Below, piece after piece: positions 26,262 to 39,119 of a DNA stretch of 64,000 bases. The first letter of the stretch is position 1; the number at the start of each line of letters is the position of its first letter. The stretch is from Albula goreensis. Taxonomy: Eukaryota > Chordata > Actinopteri > Albuliformes > Albulidae. Position numbers and translations under genes: made by a program. The DNA is taken from NCBI GenBank assembly GCA_022829145.1, contig CM040745.1:19646406-19710405 (forward strand), given 5' to 3'. The notes beneath the pieces were generated by a model that made no database searches, was not told the DNA's origin, and was given only the letters and a program-made list of their open reading frames with translations.

Positions 26262-26288
<27 letters not shown>
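26262..26288. repeat. A27 homopolymer
   Basis: Twenty-seven consecutive A in LRP1B intron 1. No upstream SINE or LINE body was recognised. Confidence 0.95.
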
Positions 26289-29200
26289 CATAAGCTTTTG
26301 ACTGAGTTTGCATCAGATACCTTTGACTCTGCATACAATTTCTGAAGCCATTGTACATCTGTCAATCATTCTGTTGTAATGGAGAAACATTAATTGTTAA
26401 ATAACATAATTCAGAACCATTCTTGTTAAAAGCTGGAATAAAGCATGTGCAGAAACATTGGTTATACTGGAGCAATTATCCAGCTTTTGCATGTATTAAA
26501 AATATAGGACTGCTCATACTTTATTCAAGCTTCTATTCTTATTCACTTCCTTAGTGGTTGAGGTAGCCTATGCTGTAATAACATGTATAAATAGAATAGT
26601 TAAAGTGTTTCACTGTACAAAAATAATGACAACTAAACCAAGGTGAGCTTTTCATGTAAGTGTATGTATATTTAGTGACAGATACTGCTCTCTTCCCCAC
26701 TTCTAATATGAGTGTGGTATTTATAACAATACATGCATTAAGTATGGATACACATGTTATGACCACCAACAGATGTGTTTCTTTTATTATTTAATGCTCC
26801 TGTTTAGGTGTGGGTTAAACCTTTGCTTAAACCTGTACGCCCAATAAGTGTTATTGGTTCTGGTGTGAACATTTAACTTAATTACATGATCGTCTACTTA
26901 CATCACCATTATTATTTAATTATATATAATCACATAGACGTCTTTTTACTTGACCATGCCTGTATGTTGCAGGTAGCTGTTTTTGCATGTCATTGGCCAG
27001 AAGTGCCATATACATGTGCTTACACCATTTTATGCTGCACAATCACATATGCAAAACTGAATTATAACACATCTGATCTGGTTATAAGTTGTAGTGTTTA
27101 AAAACTATAGAATTTAAACATTAATTATGTGTCCAAACTATTTTTGATTATCTGACAACACTTCAATCTAAGGTGGTTTTTGTCAGGTAAGATCAAAATG
27201 TGTATCATTTGAATGCATCCAAAGTGTGTAAGCATTCCTTTACACATGTTACGTCAGTTCTGTGCTCAGTAGCATTTGCATATAGAGTGATGCCTAAATG
27301 TTTTATAAATTGCAAAGTTTAGGGAAAATTGTATACAGTATTTGTCTGAAATGCCATCCAAGAAGCTTAAATATTTTTGTGTCTCAAGTTCTTTGGTTGA
27401 ACTTTATTGCATAATAGATGTTTATCAGTTGAGGGTGTATTTAGCTGTTTTCCTCAGCTTATTGTAAGTGAAAATAAAAAGTTGCTATTGACTGAAGTAT
27501 TTATGTGTCAAGTAATGACTTATGGTCACATAACATGGTAATGAGTTATGATCAGCAAACCCATATATTATTTATTCATTGAATTCATAAAATTGTCAAA
27601 AATATTGTTGCATTACAGAAATAGTACCTTGGCAATATTGGGAACCATCATAGACGTGGAGACATGTTGGAATGCCCAGTAGGGTCTGTTGCTGGCTGTT
27701 TTAGCTTATTTATATAGATCCAGCTCAAAATAGTAGTTTTGAAGTGTCATTATGTAAATAATGCACATTACAACTGATGCAATGAGCAATTTCTCACTAT
27801 GGAGAAAATCATGCATGAAATCAAGAGGCTGAGAACTATGTCTTATATCTATATCTCCCAAATCTAATGAATTATACTACAAAGTAACATTAATCAGCTT
27901 GTAACATATGTAGATGCGAGCAGTGACAGTGTAATAAGGTTTAACAAACAAATTAATGCACGCTGCCAGAACCAAATACATCTACAGCAAGGAAAGCTAT
28001 GAATGTTCTATTTTCTGTCCCAAATTCCCTACTTTGTGCGGAGTCTAAACACCATTAGTTACTGACAATTCGTTATCATATCATAAAACTGTCAATAGGC
28101 GATAGACAGCTCCCACCAGTGTTAGATAAAATCAGATTTTGCAGTTCTAAACAGCATGAATGCAAGGGATGGGTTCATTGGGATATGAATTCATTATATC
28201 TTCATTTTTCTTCTTGATTTTGTATAGCTTTATTATGTTATAATGGTAGCCAACAAGCATGTTCTCTGTTGATTTGAAATAAATATGATTCCATTCAACT
28301 TGCTGCATTCACATGGACTCACCAGATTTACTCTTGAATGGAAAATGGGCATATTACTTGCTTACCATCATTTGCTGGCTGTTTTTAACTTTCAAAAAAT
28401 ATCCCTATGAAATATTTAGCTATTTTTAATGGATAATCATTTGCTATACCAGTTCTACACTACACCTCTTATTATGCTATGTTGTTATGTCAGTTATATG
28501 ACTTCTTACAAATTAGTGGAGTAAACTTTGAGGGGCAGGGCTCCCTTTGTAATAAAAAAAGGCTGCATTGAATTTTTAAATCCAGTTGCCTGCAGGCCTC
28601 CTCAATGGAAAATACAGCTTGCCTGTTAGCAGCAGATTGCAGGGTCCCCGGGTGATTTGGTTGAGTTTTCTTCATGCCAGCATCACTGCTCATTGCTTGG
28701 TGCCCGGAAATATTGTGTGTGACAACATTTTGTCATGTTCATTTTTCCTGACACAGAACAAGACTTCACTATAAGAGTTTCCTTTGCTCCTATGCTAAAT
28801 GTGTTTCTCCTTGTCATAGGAGTGGAAATTATCCAGTAATTAGTGCTCAATCAGGCACATGAAACCATCACACACACACTATGCCCACTGTTCCTCAAAA
28901 TGTTCCCAACATTCCTGCTTTTTTTGTGTTATGTTTTTCAGTTCCATGGATATGTAGGGGGTCATCCAAATAGAAATCAACCTCATACATCTCACCCCTA
29001 ATTATCTAACCGTTTTGAATAAGTGAAGCCAAAGTAATGAGTTTTATCAATACATATATTTGTGGAACTTAGTTTGGCTATCACAATTACAAGATTCATT
29101 ACAAATATGATGGCTAATCTGAGATATATTAACAATTTACATCAGATATGAGGTAAAATGCAGTTTTGCTTATTGGCAAATTCAGAGGTGATTCAAATTT

Positions 29201-30702
29201 TAGTGTCAGGCACAATATTGAGCCTTAAGTTTATCTCTTAACAGCACTGTCAATAATATTATATAATGTCAGATGTAATTTGGGATAAAGCCATGTTTGT
29301 GGATAGGTGATATGTCCAAGAAAAACATATCACTCTGAAGTGTTGCTTTTTACCTTTTAAAGATTTCATGTAGTTATGTTTTTATTCGGTAAGAAGGATA
29401 ATTTAATGAATGAAATCTACTCCAAAATCTGTGATCCAAAATTTCCCATAAGGTTAAGTGGTGTTTAGATCAGATGAAAGGGGATGCCATTAGAAGGTCT
29501 TTGATTTTGTCCTGGTGTCCATCCAGATAAAAAATGAAAAATAAAGTTTTAGACAGTGGTGTGTCAGGATGAGGGAGTGCATTTCTCACTGGTCCACCAA
29601 AAAAATGAATGGACACAGCTGCAGCCAACATTCAAAGTAATGAGGTAGCATCAAAGCCCAATATAAACATTTCCCAAAATCAATCTGGGAAATGCAACCG
29701 TTTAAATGAAGTTTGACATGTATTAATCAAAGATTTATTTTGTTAATATTGTGTGCAATATCTGCCTATTTAAATAATGGATAATGAGCCAACTTTCCTT
29801 GGCTGTTTACTTTCTATGAGTTTTGATGCAGACTGTTGCATCACTGTCCAGGTCTTAATATTTTGAACTAGTTGCATGTGATACCACTCTTGAATCCATT
29901 TAGCTGTGTGTATGGGGATATTAGCATGTAGTAATGTGGAAACAGCGTGAGGAAACAATGACATCTAAAATTGCTTTGTATTCCTGAGCTGTAATTCTGT
30001 CATATTATATGAGAACAACAGCCATATTTCATAGTTGGGAACAGACACTGGCTTCCTTTTTTGGCTTTCTCCAAACATAAAATTGTCTAGTTTTAGGAAA
30101 AGGAATGCACAATCTTATGCTCACATATGCACAGATCCATGATTTATACAATTTTGAATCACACATTTGAATTAGGAGATCTTGTGAAAAACACAAGAAA
30201 ATCTGTGAAAGAATATGGCACACATCTTTGCCCCATCTACCCAAAAGCAATCCAAAATGTCTCACCAGACATACATTTCTTTACCATAGAGGTTCAGTGT
30301 ACAACTTCAGTTAGTTAGTACTTATTACAAAATGTAAAAACCTCCAATTACCACACCAACCAATTTAAACCCATTTTTAGTTGATTTGACTGACTGTGAA
30401 TGATTGAGTTGCAACACCTGACAGACCCTGAATATGGTTTTATACAGTACATTATATCAAATCATTAACTATTTCATTCATTCATTCAAGTTTATTTAAC
30501 TGGGAACATGCTAATGAAACATTGCTTTCAAACTTAATATCTGATACATCATGCAGATAAATGGCTGAGTAGGTCATTTTCAGCCTGGGTAGGTGAGCAA
30601 AAGTATATTAACATCTGTATTACAAATTATAAAACATTACCTACAAATACAATACACTAAATACAGAATCACAGGGTTGATAAGACGTTCTGATTATTAC
30701 TG
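26289..30702. other. Intron stretch, nothing recognised
   Basis: AT-rich intronic DNA without a recognised repeat family, exon or RNA gene. Open frames are short (under 80 codons) and featureless. Confidence 0.5.
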
Positions 30703-31778
30703 CTCCTTATTGGGGATGAGATGATATAGTTATCTCACGATTCTGTTCGATACACGATGTGAGGTTCACGATTCGATATCACCACGATTCGCCATAATTC
30801 GCAATTTTTAGCCATGCAAAATACAAAATAAATTCACATTTGAATAAAGTTCTCAACCAGACAACATATAAAGAGATCAAAGTAGCAACATAAATTATTT
30901 TTTTAATTTGATGTTTGATTACCACCTGCAGCCATTTTCAAGTTTTAGTAACCTGTAGGTGCATTCCAATACTTTTTCTAGTCTCCTCTGCTCATCTCCT
31001 ACCCCGGAAGTATTTGGAGGAAAGGAATGGAGAAAATGAGTGGAGGAGAGGAGGAGATTAAATGAAAATTGGAACAGCTAATCCGATTAGCCCTTCATGA
31101 AAGTCAATCTTGGCTATTGATGAAGTCATGTAACTTCAAATGATTCCAAGGATACCTAAGGCAACTGTGCTTCTCATCATCCACCAACCTTTTAATGCAT
31201 GAAAGTCTGAAGGTTAGCTACTCGCATTCTGATCATGATGTAACATAAACATATGCTTAAGGAAATAAATGAACCTGCTGCTACAGTAGCTTGCTCAGTT
31301 TTACATTGTTAAAATAACCAGTCACAACTCAAAAACGTGAATATATAGTGTTAACTTGGATATGTTTGAAAAACCATAATATTTCCCTATTAATGTAAAC
31401 TATCCAATCACTGTTTACTGCTCAGGCACTGATACTGTACTTAAGTGTCGGTAAGTCCTTGTCATGAGTTAGAAACGTTTTGATGCTGAAACATTCTGTG
31501 GGATGATCTTTTAATCTGATCATGAGCACAATAATGTCACCCAGTGATGTGAAAAGACTTCTGTGGTAAGATACACTGATGTATCCTTCATTTGGAGGAG
31601 AGACAGAGAGATTTTGGTGAAGATCATCCCAGATTATCTTGTTTGTGGTTAAATACCAGGGTACAGTACAAAGTAGTAATTATTGCGATATCATTTTCTG
31701 ACTTACAAAATAAATTGTAATATTTTTGGATCGCTATATACCGAATTTTGATTTTTTGATTGATTCCCTACTCCTCAT
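30703..31778. mobile_element. Non-autonomous hAT-type element with 8-bp target duplication
   Basis: Flanked by CTCCTTAT (30703-30710) and CTCCTCAT (31771-31778), a candidate 8-bp target duplication with one mismatch; 8 bp is the hAT length. The body is 30711-31770 (1060 bp). It starts TGGGGATGAGATGAT and ends ATTGATTCCCTA, whose reverse complement TAGGGAATCAAT is a similar imperfect terminal inverted repeat. The 5' part has the CACGATTCGATATCACCACGATTCG-type composition common in fish hAT derivatives. No transposase is present, so it would have moved using enzymes made elsewhere. Confidence 0.65.
30963..31075. repeat. Imperfect inverted repeat inside hAT element
   Basis: CATTCCAAT and a pyrimidine block with CTCCTCTGCTCATCTCCT (about 30963-31000) are mirrored by GGAGGAGAGGAGGAGAT and AAATTGGAA (about 31042-31073). 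The whole is a roughly 110-bp imperfect palindrome inside the hAT body. It may be an internal hairpin of the element or a nested foldback insertion. Confidence 0.55.
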
Positions 31779-31810
31779 AGATATAAGTGACTCAGATGAC
31801 TGCAAACACC

Positions 31811-31945
31811 ATAACATGGAGAGAGAGACACTGTCTTAGTTAGGACTTTACATAACATCACATCTTACCGTCTGTATGGAACTACAGTCAAACTTTGTGA
31901 TCTTCATTTCAAACCAAAATTTGGCCTCTGAAAGCATTATTGCAT
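31811..31945 (+). repeat. Dispersed repeat, copy 1
   Basis: Starts ATAACATGGAGAGAGAGACAC and aligns with 33628-33752 over about 130 bases: shared CTGTC(T/C)TAGTT, CATCACAT, TCTG(T/C)ATGGAACT(A/G)CAG and TT(T/C)GATCT(C)CATT(C/T)C blocks in the same order. It starts about 30 bp beyond the hAT element. The family is not recognised. Confidence 0.65.
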
Positions 31946-33627
31946 AATGTATTTATTACACAATTACAGACCCTGAAATTATTTTAAAGAGAGAGTTTAT
32001 AGTACATCCAAAGGCAGACATGCAGCAGGGTCCATCCAGCAGATGGCACTACCATTTTCTTGGACTACTTTTAATTACTTTATTCTTCATCATTCAGATG
32101 TCACAGGACAAAAAAACCTACCTATATGAAACAATCATGGACCATGAATTTATGATGTTGTTGTCTGTGAAGCAGCAGGGGTGTATGTGTATTTTGGCAC
32201 ATTTAAACATAAACATCAGTTTTGTGTTCACAATATCTATATTTTACTTATTTGACATTTACAAGAAAGTACATCTGAATTCTGGTGTTGGACAGCTCTG
32301 TGTGAGGGCTTGAAGTGTATTTAGGTTGAGTTTACTTTGCATCGAGTGAAATGTGTGCAAAAAGTTAATGCAGCCTATGAAAAAAAAAGTACAGTACTGC
32401 TGAGAAAGATGTTCCCAAAATGTGCACTGGTGATGCTGCAAAAAGCACTGACAGGCATTACTGAATTGGATGTTTAAAAGGGATGTACATTTGTCAAATT
32501 ATTATTTGACACCTGAAATAGTATTCTGGTAATTCTTGATCATAATTACACTACATCACTTTCAAACTAATGCAGGTAGACAAGATTAAAACAAACAACA
32601 TTTTATCTTGATGCAAAAAGCAGGCATTAAAGTGCAATGCACTTCACATTCCAGTGATAATAAATAATAAACATCTCTCCCCATAACTTATACGTAGAAA
32701 AAAAGCTGTTTTGGTAGGTAGACACTATTTGTTGCATCAGAAAAGACCTGCTTATTGCACTGCTTTCTGCTGTTTTACAGAATGCTTTATCACACAGCTT
32801 TGTTCTAGTATCTTTAGTCAATGCACAGCTTATTGAATGTTTTTTAAAGTTGCATGCATGTGTCTAATGTGATGTGTTGTCTGCACCACAATGTGTATAT
32901 GGTTAGTACTAAATTCTTGTTTATCACTGTGAATCATTCATGCATTCATTCATTCATGTTGGCTAGCTTCAACTCATACATCACTGCCCTGCCCACAAAC
33001 CCTTCTATTGAGCATTTTACTTGGTTAAGGGGTTTCTGTTTTTCTGAAATCTACATATACATATGGTATGGCTTTTCAACTTGTATGTGGAATTGTCAAT
33101 AAAATATGTACTTGTGTTTAAAAAAACAAAGTGACAATTAAATATGAAAATAAAAATTCAATTTACCAGTCTGGTGAATTTGATATCATGTTCAGAGGCA
33201 CAGACCTTATTTGATTCCTGAGGTGTTCATATCTCTGTGATTGAAAAAAATTAGCTAGTCACTTGCACATACAGTATGGACAAAAAGTGAACTGTAGCCA
33301 TACCAAAATAGTTATGCTACAAAAACATGAGCTCTGTAGAGCATTTTTAACAGAAAATGCCCTAACCCAAATTTGTCAAAAAGTGTCAATCAGTTAACCA
33401 TGGCGATATGACTTGTTTTGAAACCAGGTTTTACAGGGCTATTGCTGTGTTTCTGTTAATAGATGAAATGTGATTTCTTTGGAGTGCTGGGTGAACAACA
33501 TGCCACAGACCTTTCTGGAACATTTAACAGTACATCATTTCAAGTCATAATCAATCCCTCCACTTTCATTTGACTTCACAGGTATAAGACAGTAATGCAT
33601 TTATTTTTGGAAAACTCCACTGTGACT

Positions 33628-33752
33628 ATAACATAGAGAGAAATGCTGTCCTAGTTTGAACCTGGCATTGCATCACATGTCTGCATGGAACTGCAGCTGA
33701 ACAGTTTGATCTCCATTCCAACCTCATATTTAGACCCTAAAATCATGTTGCA
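33628..33752 (+). repeat. Dispersed repeat, copy 2
   Basis: Same-orientation homologue of 31811-31945 (ATAACATAGAGAGAAATGCTG onward), about 1.8 kb downstream and clearly diverged. It could be a local duplication or a second insertion of an interspersed repeat; only genome-wide copy number would tell. Confidence 0.65.
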
Positions 33753-34669
33753 AATAATAATATCTATAGGAAGAACACATGTGGTATTATTTCCTAACCG
33801 TACTGTATTTTATCTCTAAGGATGTTCCCACTGCATTGTTTTGCCACATTTTTCCATTGGGAACATTTTAATAGATGGCAATATGTTGGCTGCATCTCCT
33901 CCATAATTAAAATGCATTGGTTAATTGCTTATTCACACTGTATCATGCCTGCAAGCATGTGGAGTCACCACGTTATACTTTTGTTTTTGAGAACCTCTTA
34001 CCAAAAACATGATCCCTGGTTTGAATGCCCAAAAGTCACTTAAAGAACAGAACGCATTATTCATAATGGTGAGAGTGATGATCAGTGCCATTTGATGAAA
34101 CATCATCTCCTTCCACATTATACGCTAGGGTCTATTTTGCAATTCCATCTTGCACAGGGTCAGTGAGATCATAAAGCTGACATGTATTGCTGTATATTGT
34201 TGACATAGCTATATGCCCTGTTGTCATTTTTTTCTTTTTCTGCCATTGACATATAATGTAATTTTATGGCTAAGGCTCTAGTCTCATTGTCAAATTCCTG
34301 GATAACAAGATGCACTTCTCCATGGCTAAGCTGGTGAAGCTCAGAACTTATCAGCTTTTCTGGATACAAGCTGGCATCCCTGAAACTTTTGCCATCTATA
34401 TTCAGATCTCTGATGTGATTTGGAAATGAACAGAAGTTTTTAGACAGGTCTTGTCCTCGTCTCGTGTGCCAGTTTCTATTTTATTCGTACTGGAATGGAA
34501 TTCATTGTATACAGTGGCAAGAGGTTTAAGGGTTGACATTTTTCCTTTGTCTTGTGAAGTGTTACTGTGTCTACAGTCTGAAAGTAAAGCGCTTTTCCAA
34601 AAAGAAAAATAGCAACATTGGCATATTAAGTTCTGTGAGAAACTATAAATGAAGAACCTTTGGCCTTCA

Positions 34670-34832
34670 GGTGGTTCAGAGAGTAAAATGCATGTTATTG
34701 GTGTGGCTGTGCACCCTGCAGCTGGAACTCAACATTTTAGTTACACTAATGTGTACTAAGACCCAAGGTCCCTACTGATAAGGTAACAACTGTCCCAGCC
34801 TCCCCAGGGAAAAATGGGCAATAAGCCAGTTA
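34670..34832 (+). mobile_element. tRNA-derived-like SINE, copy 2
   Basis: This is the second copy of the family seen at 13301-13458, in the same orientation. It starts GGTGGTTCAGAGAGTAAAATGC, has CCCTGCAGCTGGAACTCAA where the first copy has CCCTGCAACTGTGAGTTTGAA, and ends near ATAAGCCAGTTAAAC. It is about 11 bases longer than copy 1 and well diverged, so neither insertion is recent. It lies inside LRP1B intron 1. Confidence 0.6.
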
Positions 34833-36360
34833 AACTAATCAGTCTCACCCCTCTCCACACTGATGTTTTGACTGAGTAGGTGCCTACTGGTACAGGAACT
34901 GAAGAGGTTTACTCTGTGTTCTTCTGGTGACTTAAACAATATGTGATTAATATCACATGACCAGTGTGAAATATAGTGATGGCATTTTGCCACATGAATC
35001 AAAGGATGTGCTGTGGTTGGAATATACTTTGATTTGGGTGGAGATTTTTTAAAGCAAAGATTTTTATTTATTCTAGGTATTCTGTTATGATGGCACTGTT
35101 GGCTGCTGGAATTAACAGGCCAAAAGACCACTTGACACTGGGGTCCTGTCTTCACTTTCAGAGGTCTGTCATGGACAAGATGTGGAAACATCCAAGTGCT
35201 CCACCTATAGACATGCACATCAACATTTAAAGGTGTTCCTCATAGTTCCTAAATCTGTCATTTCACCCTGGCTGTTTAAGGTTTCAGCACTGAGCCACCA
35301 CACTGTGGGTTGTGGTATTTTATTTATGCATCTTGGTCATTAAACCTGTGGACAGAGCCCTTCATGACTTCCTTGCTTCCCAGAGGCTGAACAGGGTTGG
35401 GGTAGCACTACACCAACAAATGGACACTAGGATCTGTCCATAAATTAATGCATGCAGTGAAAAAACTTGAAACATGAAGCCTTAAGAGAAAGGCCACAGA
35501 CTCAGTTGAAGGCCTAAACTCCTGGCTGCTGTGGAGAAAAATGGCTGAGGGAAGGAATCAGAAAATGAGAATGCAGACGACAGCAGGGGGAGTGAGATAA
35601 CATATAACTGCATGGATGTGTACACACCCTTGCTTCTCAGGGACATCCAATATAAAACACTTATCTCACAATTCTGAGAAGCAGGAGGGTGAATTGTGGT
35701 GAGTTCTTGGAGCCTTGGTCTGGGAGAAGGCAGACTTTGCTGCATTGTTTCCCACCCACATATATAAGCTATTTAAGTTTGTGCTTAGCAAAATCCCATG
35801 GGAAATTCAGTGGATACCTGGAAATTATACAGGAGAGACTCTGGGCCAGATTCACTAAAGGATTGGGACTGCTTTTCAGGCATAAAAGCAGCTGCTAAGA
35901 CGTCTCGGAATTACTAAACAGTCGCAATGGGTGAAAATCACTATTAAAATGGAATTTTAGGGTGACTACATCACTTTGCGACTTTCTAATTGATACATAG
36001 TAAAATCTGTTCATTCATATGTATACCTGGGGTAAAGGTGCTAAATCAGGGTGGAGATTTTGTAAATTAGGCCAATTAAGTATTCCGTCTAATTTACTTA
36101 AGCTTTCAATAACTGATGTGATATTACACAGGTTATACAGTCACGGCATAATCGCACTACTGGAGGAACTTGAACCACTTGCACACAAAGATCAAATACA
36201 CTGTCAGCTGTGGTGATGCTACATTCCCTCATGTCTGGGTATTTTACAGTTGCTTTCAGGTGGGTTGTTCCATCATACAACAAACAAGTGTTCATAAATA
36301 AAAAAACACGTCTCCTGAATGTACAGGTGATGCAAACCAAATAATGAGAAATGCTGTAGC
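34833..36360. other. Intron stretch, mostly unrecognised
   Basis: No exon recognised. At 35838 the sequence GGGCCAGATTCACTAAAG looks like the terminal motif of a dispersed fish/amphibian DNA repeat and resembles the motif at 2061. The 127-codon minus-strand frame at 34835-35218 has no recognisable domain and partly overlaps the SINE edge. Confidence 0.4.
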
Positions 36361-36361
36361 A

Positions 36362-36703
36362 AGGTACAGTGGTTCATGTCTTGGCATCTTTATTTTCAGG
36401 AGTAGCTCCAGGTACAGTGGTTCATGTTAGACCACCAGGTGTGTTTTTTGTTGCATCTTTATTTTCATTACTTCCTATACTGGTCTTTTTGTAGCTCCAT
36501 CTGATGTCATTCCAAAAAAGTGAGAGAATGGCATCATGAATATAATACGGCTGTATATAAGATAAATGTTACATCTATTACCTGATCTGTAAATTTAAGT
36601 TTTATTTTTCTTGTTTTTCCCTCTCATCTTGCACTGTGCTCCTTATCCATTTAGCACCTTGCTATCAATTGGTGTTAATATTTTTTGTTAGACCACCAGG
36701 TGT
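36362..36703. repeat. Patchy local duplications
   Basis: AGGTACAGTGGTTCATGT occurs at 36362 and 36410, GCATCTTTATTTTCA at 36384 and 36453, and GTTAGACCACCAGGTGT at 36426 and 36687. The different offsets (48, 69 and 261 bases) indicate overlapping rearranged duplications, not a simple tandem array. Confidence 0.8.
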
Positions 36704-37085
36704 TTCATTTTTGATTTTAGAACAAGTCCCATTAATATTTCAGTGTTTGTCGAAAGTGGAAAGCGAATATTTTTTTGTATGCCATTCCTGAGTAAAAACA
36801 TCATGATCAGAAAATGCAAATTTCATGGAAAGAACAAATTGAATGAAATACCAGATTCTCACTATTTATAGATAACAGTTTAACAATTTCAGGACTAAAA
36901 ATATGTGAAAATTCTTTTCAAATAGTCAGTCTCTTTCTCAGCATCTCTACAGTGCTATATAAACACAAAAAGATTGAATGTGTTTAGTCCCTCCAATTGG
37001 CAGTCAGTTCTGCTTGTATAATGTTGCCCCAAACAATCAGTGAGGCTGTAGAGATGTTTTATGGTCTCACTATTTATTATCAATA

Positions 37086-37177
37086 CTTTTGTTCATTATT
37101 GATTGAATGTGTTTGCTCCAAGACTTTAAATGGTGGCTTTTGTTCATTATTCAGAGTGCTAGACTTTAAATGGTGGC
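37086..37177. repeat. Interleaved short tandem duplication
   Basis: CTTTTGTTCATTATT occurs at 37086 and 37137, and AGACTTTAAATGGTGGC at 37121 and 37161. In addition ATTGAATGTGTTT at 37102 also occurs at 36973. The spacings differ, as in the 36.4-kb cluster nearby. Confidence 0.8.
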
Positions 37178-38642
37178 AATAATTACAATCTGGACTCATA
37201 AAATCACACTTTTATCAGTTACAGATATTTACAGTTATCAATTTCTTAACCTTTTTACTTTTCATTGATCTCATTGACAGAAAAAACAAGGGCATTTCAA
37301 CATCTGTTTAAAAAAAATCTAAATGCAAACATATTTATATTTGTGAGTCTGAAACTGAATATGTTCCTGAAGAACTCATGTAACCGTCATTGAGAAACTC
37401 TGTTATGAGGTCTCAGCTCCATTGTTAACAGCTGTGGTAGAATTGCAGATACACATCTTAGGAGAGGATAACAAACTGAAAAGTGTGATAGTGCTGGCTA
37501 TCAAAGTCAAATAAGTATAAATTCAGGCATAGTTTCAAAACATTGGGGTGTTAACTCCCACTTTGGGTGGGTACGTACATACATTTTTGGGTATTTTATG
37601 TTCTCTAGGAAAATAATAAAAATGCAGAATAGCTGGTTCAGAACAAATCTCCTGTATCAAATAAACAAAGAGGAGGATGGCTTTTTGTAGTTGGTATATA
37701 AATACTTGTGAGATCAAATCAGACACTTTGTGTATGTAAGAGTGTTGTGATTGATCAGATTCTGAGCACTGTGAGAGCTGACTCTATTAATTTTATTTTC
37801 AAGTTGGAAATTGGAAACATCACCTAATGGCTTGACAGGATGTCGTTTTTGGATTGCATGTAAATTCTGTGGCCCAGGGGTAGGTTTGTGGGAGGCTGAT
37901 AAATTAAACATTTGAGCATTTCGTCCTGAATTTCTAAGGGTTTATGTGACCTTGTGTCCTTTTTATGTACAATGTTCAAACAGCAGACAGTGAAGGCAGT
38001 CATTGCCAGAAAGCATACTAGCTTGTAAGTGATAAGTACTTTTAACATCCATGCAGTGCACTTTGAATTTAATTCTCACACAGAGTAAGATGTCAGTAAT
38101 AGCTACTCATTGGGTTTATAGCAGTATTTCAGTATTTCAAAATTGCTATTGAGTGTACAGCAACCGAATATCTTTTATTCCACTATAACATTTCTCTGTT
38201 ATCTTTTGCATGGCCTGTTAAGGCATTACATTTTGAAATAGAGAAGTAAAAAAAATCTACAGCCCAAATTACATTTTTAATTTGACGTGAACGTGTGATG
38301 AAGGCTAAAAAGCATTACCTCTTAATGAATTAAAAAAAAACATAAAGCCAAATATGGCATTCCTCATTGTACAAACATGCATCCAAAGTACATATCTTTT
38401 CTTCTGATTTATAGATTGTTTATTTACAGTGGAACACTCATCAAGGTCTGTATTTTCCTTTGCACTTTTATTTCACTTTTTTTTTTAATTCTGCGCTGTA
38501 TGTATAATACTCAATCAGAGATGCAAGGTGTGTATCATCTTTGAATAATTAACAGTAATAAATTCTGGTTTGTAATCTGGATCATTTCAGTGCCAGATGT
38601 GGCTGGCAGCATGCCAGGTGACGCATAATCAGCTGTAGTGTT

Positions 38643-38748
38643 GCCCATTGAGAGAGGATTCTTACCCAATGGGACATCTCTGTTTCCTTGCCTATAGCAT
38701 GGCCCATGGAGAGTAGATTTTTACCCAATGAGAAATATCTGTCTTCCC
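38643..38748. repeat. 59-bp tandem duplication
   Basis: GCCCATTGAGAGAGGATTCT (38643) and GCCCATGGAGAGTAGATTTT (38702) begin two adjacent units that also share TTACCCAATG(G/A)GA and ATCTCTGT.TTCC-like ends. Divergence of roughly one base in six suggests an old duplication. Confidence 0.8.
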
Positions 38749-39119
38749 CCCTCACCCCTTGTGAACTGAGTGGTCATAATCTGCCAGTACAAGCTACATA
38801 GTGAATGTCCCTCTCTGAGTGTCTGTAGGAGCTTAAACGGCGAACTGCAGAGTTGAAAAAAGTAGTATCCCGACATCATGTTTCAGGTATTGGGAATATA
38901 GGTATGTGTCGTATGGGCCATCACCATCTTGAATTGGTTGCCATTTTGGGTTACATGTAACCTAATATTACTTTTTCTGAGTTTTTGTGGAAGCCCTTAA
39001 CTTAAATTTCAGAAAATTCACCAGGCTATCACTTAATCAGTATGGGATGCATCAGCTCATCTGGTGGGACTAAAGAGCTCAGGCATTCAGAGCTTACATT
39101 AACATCTCGCTTAAGACCC

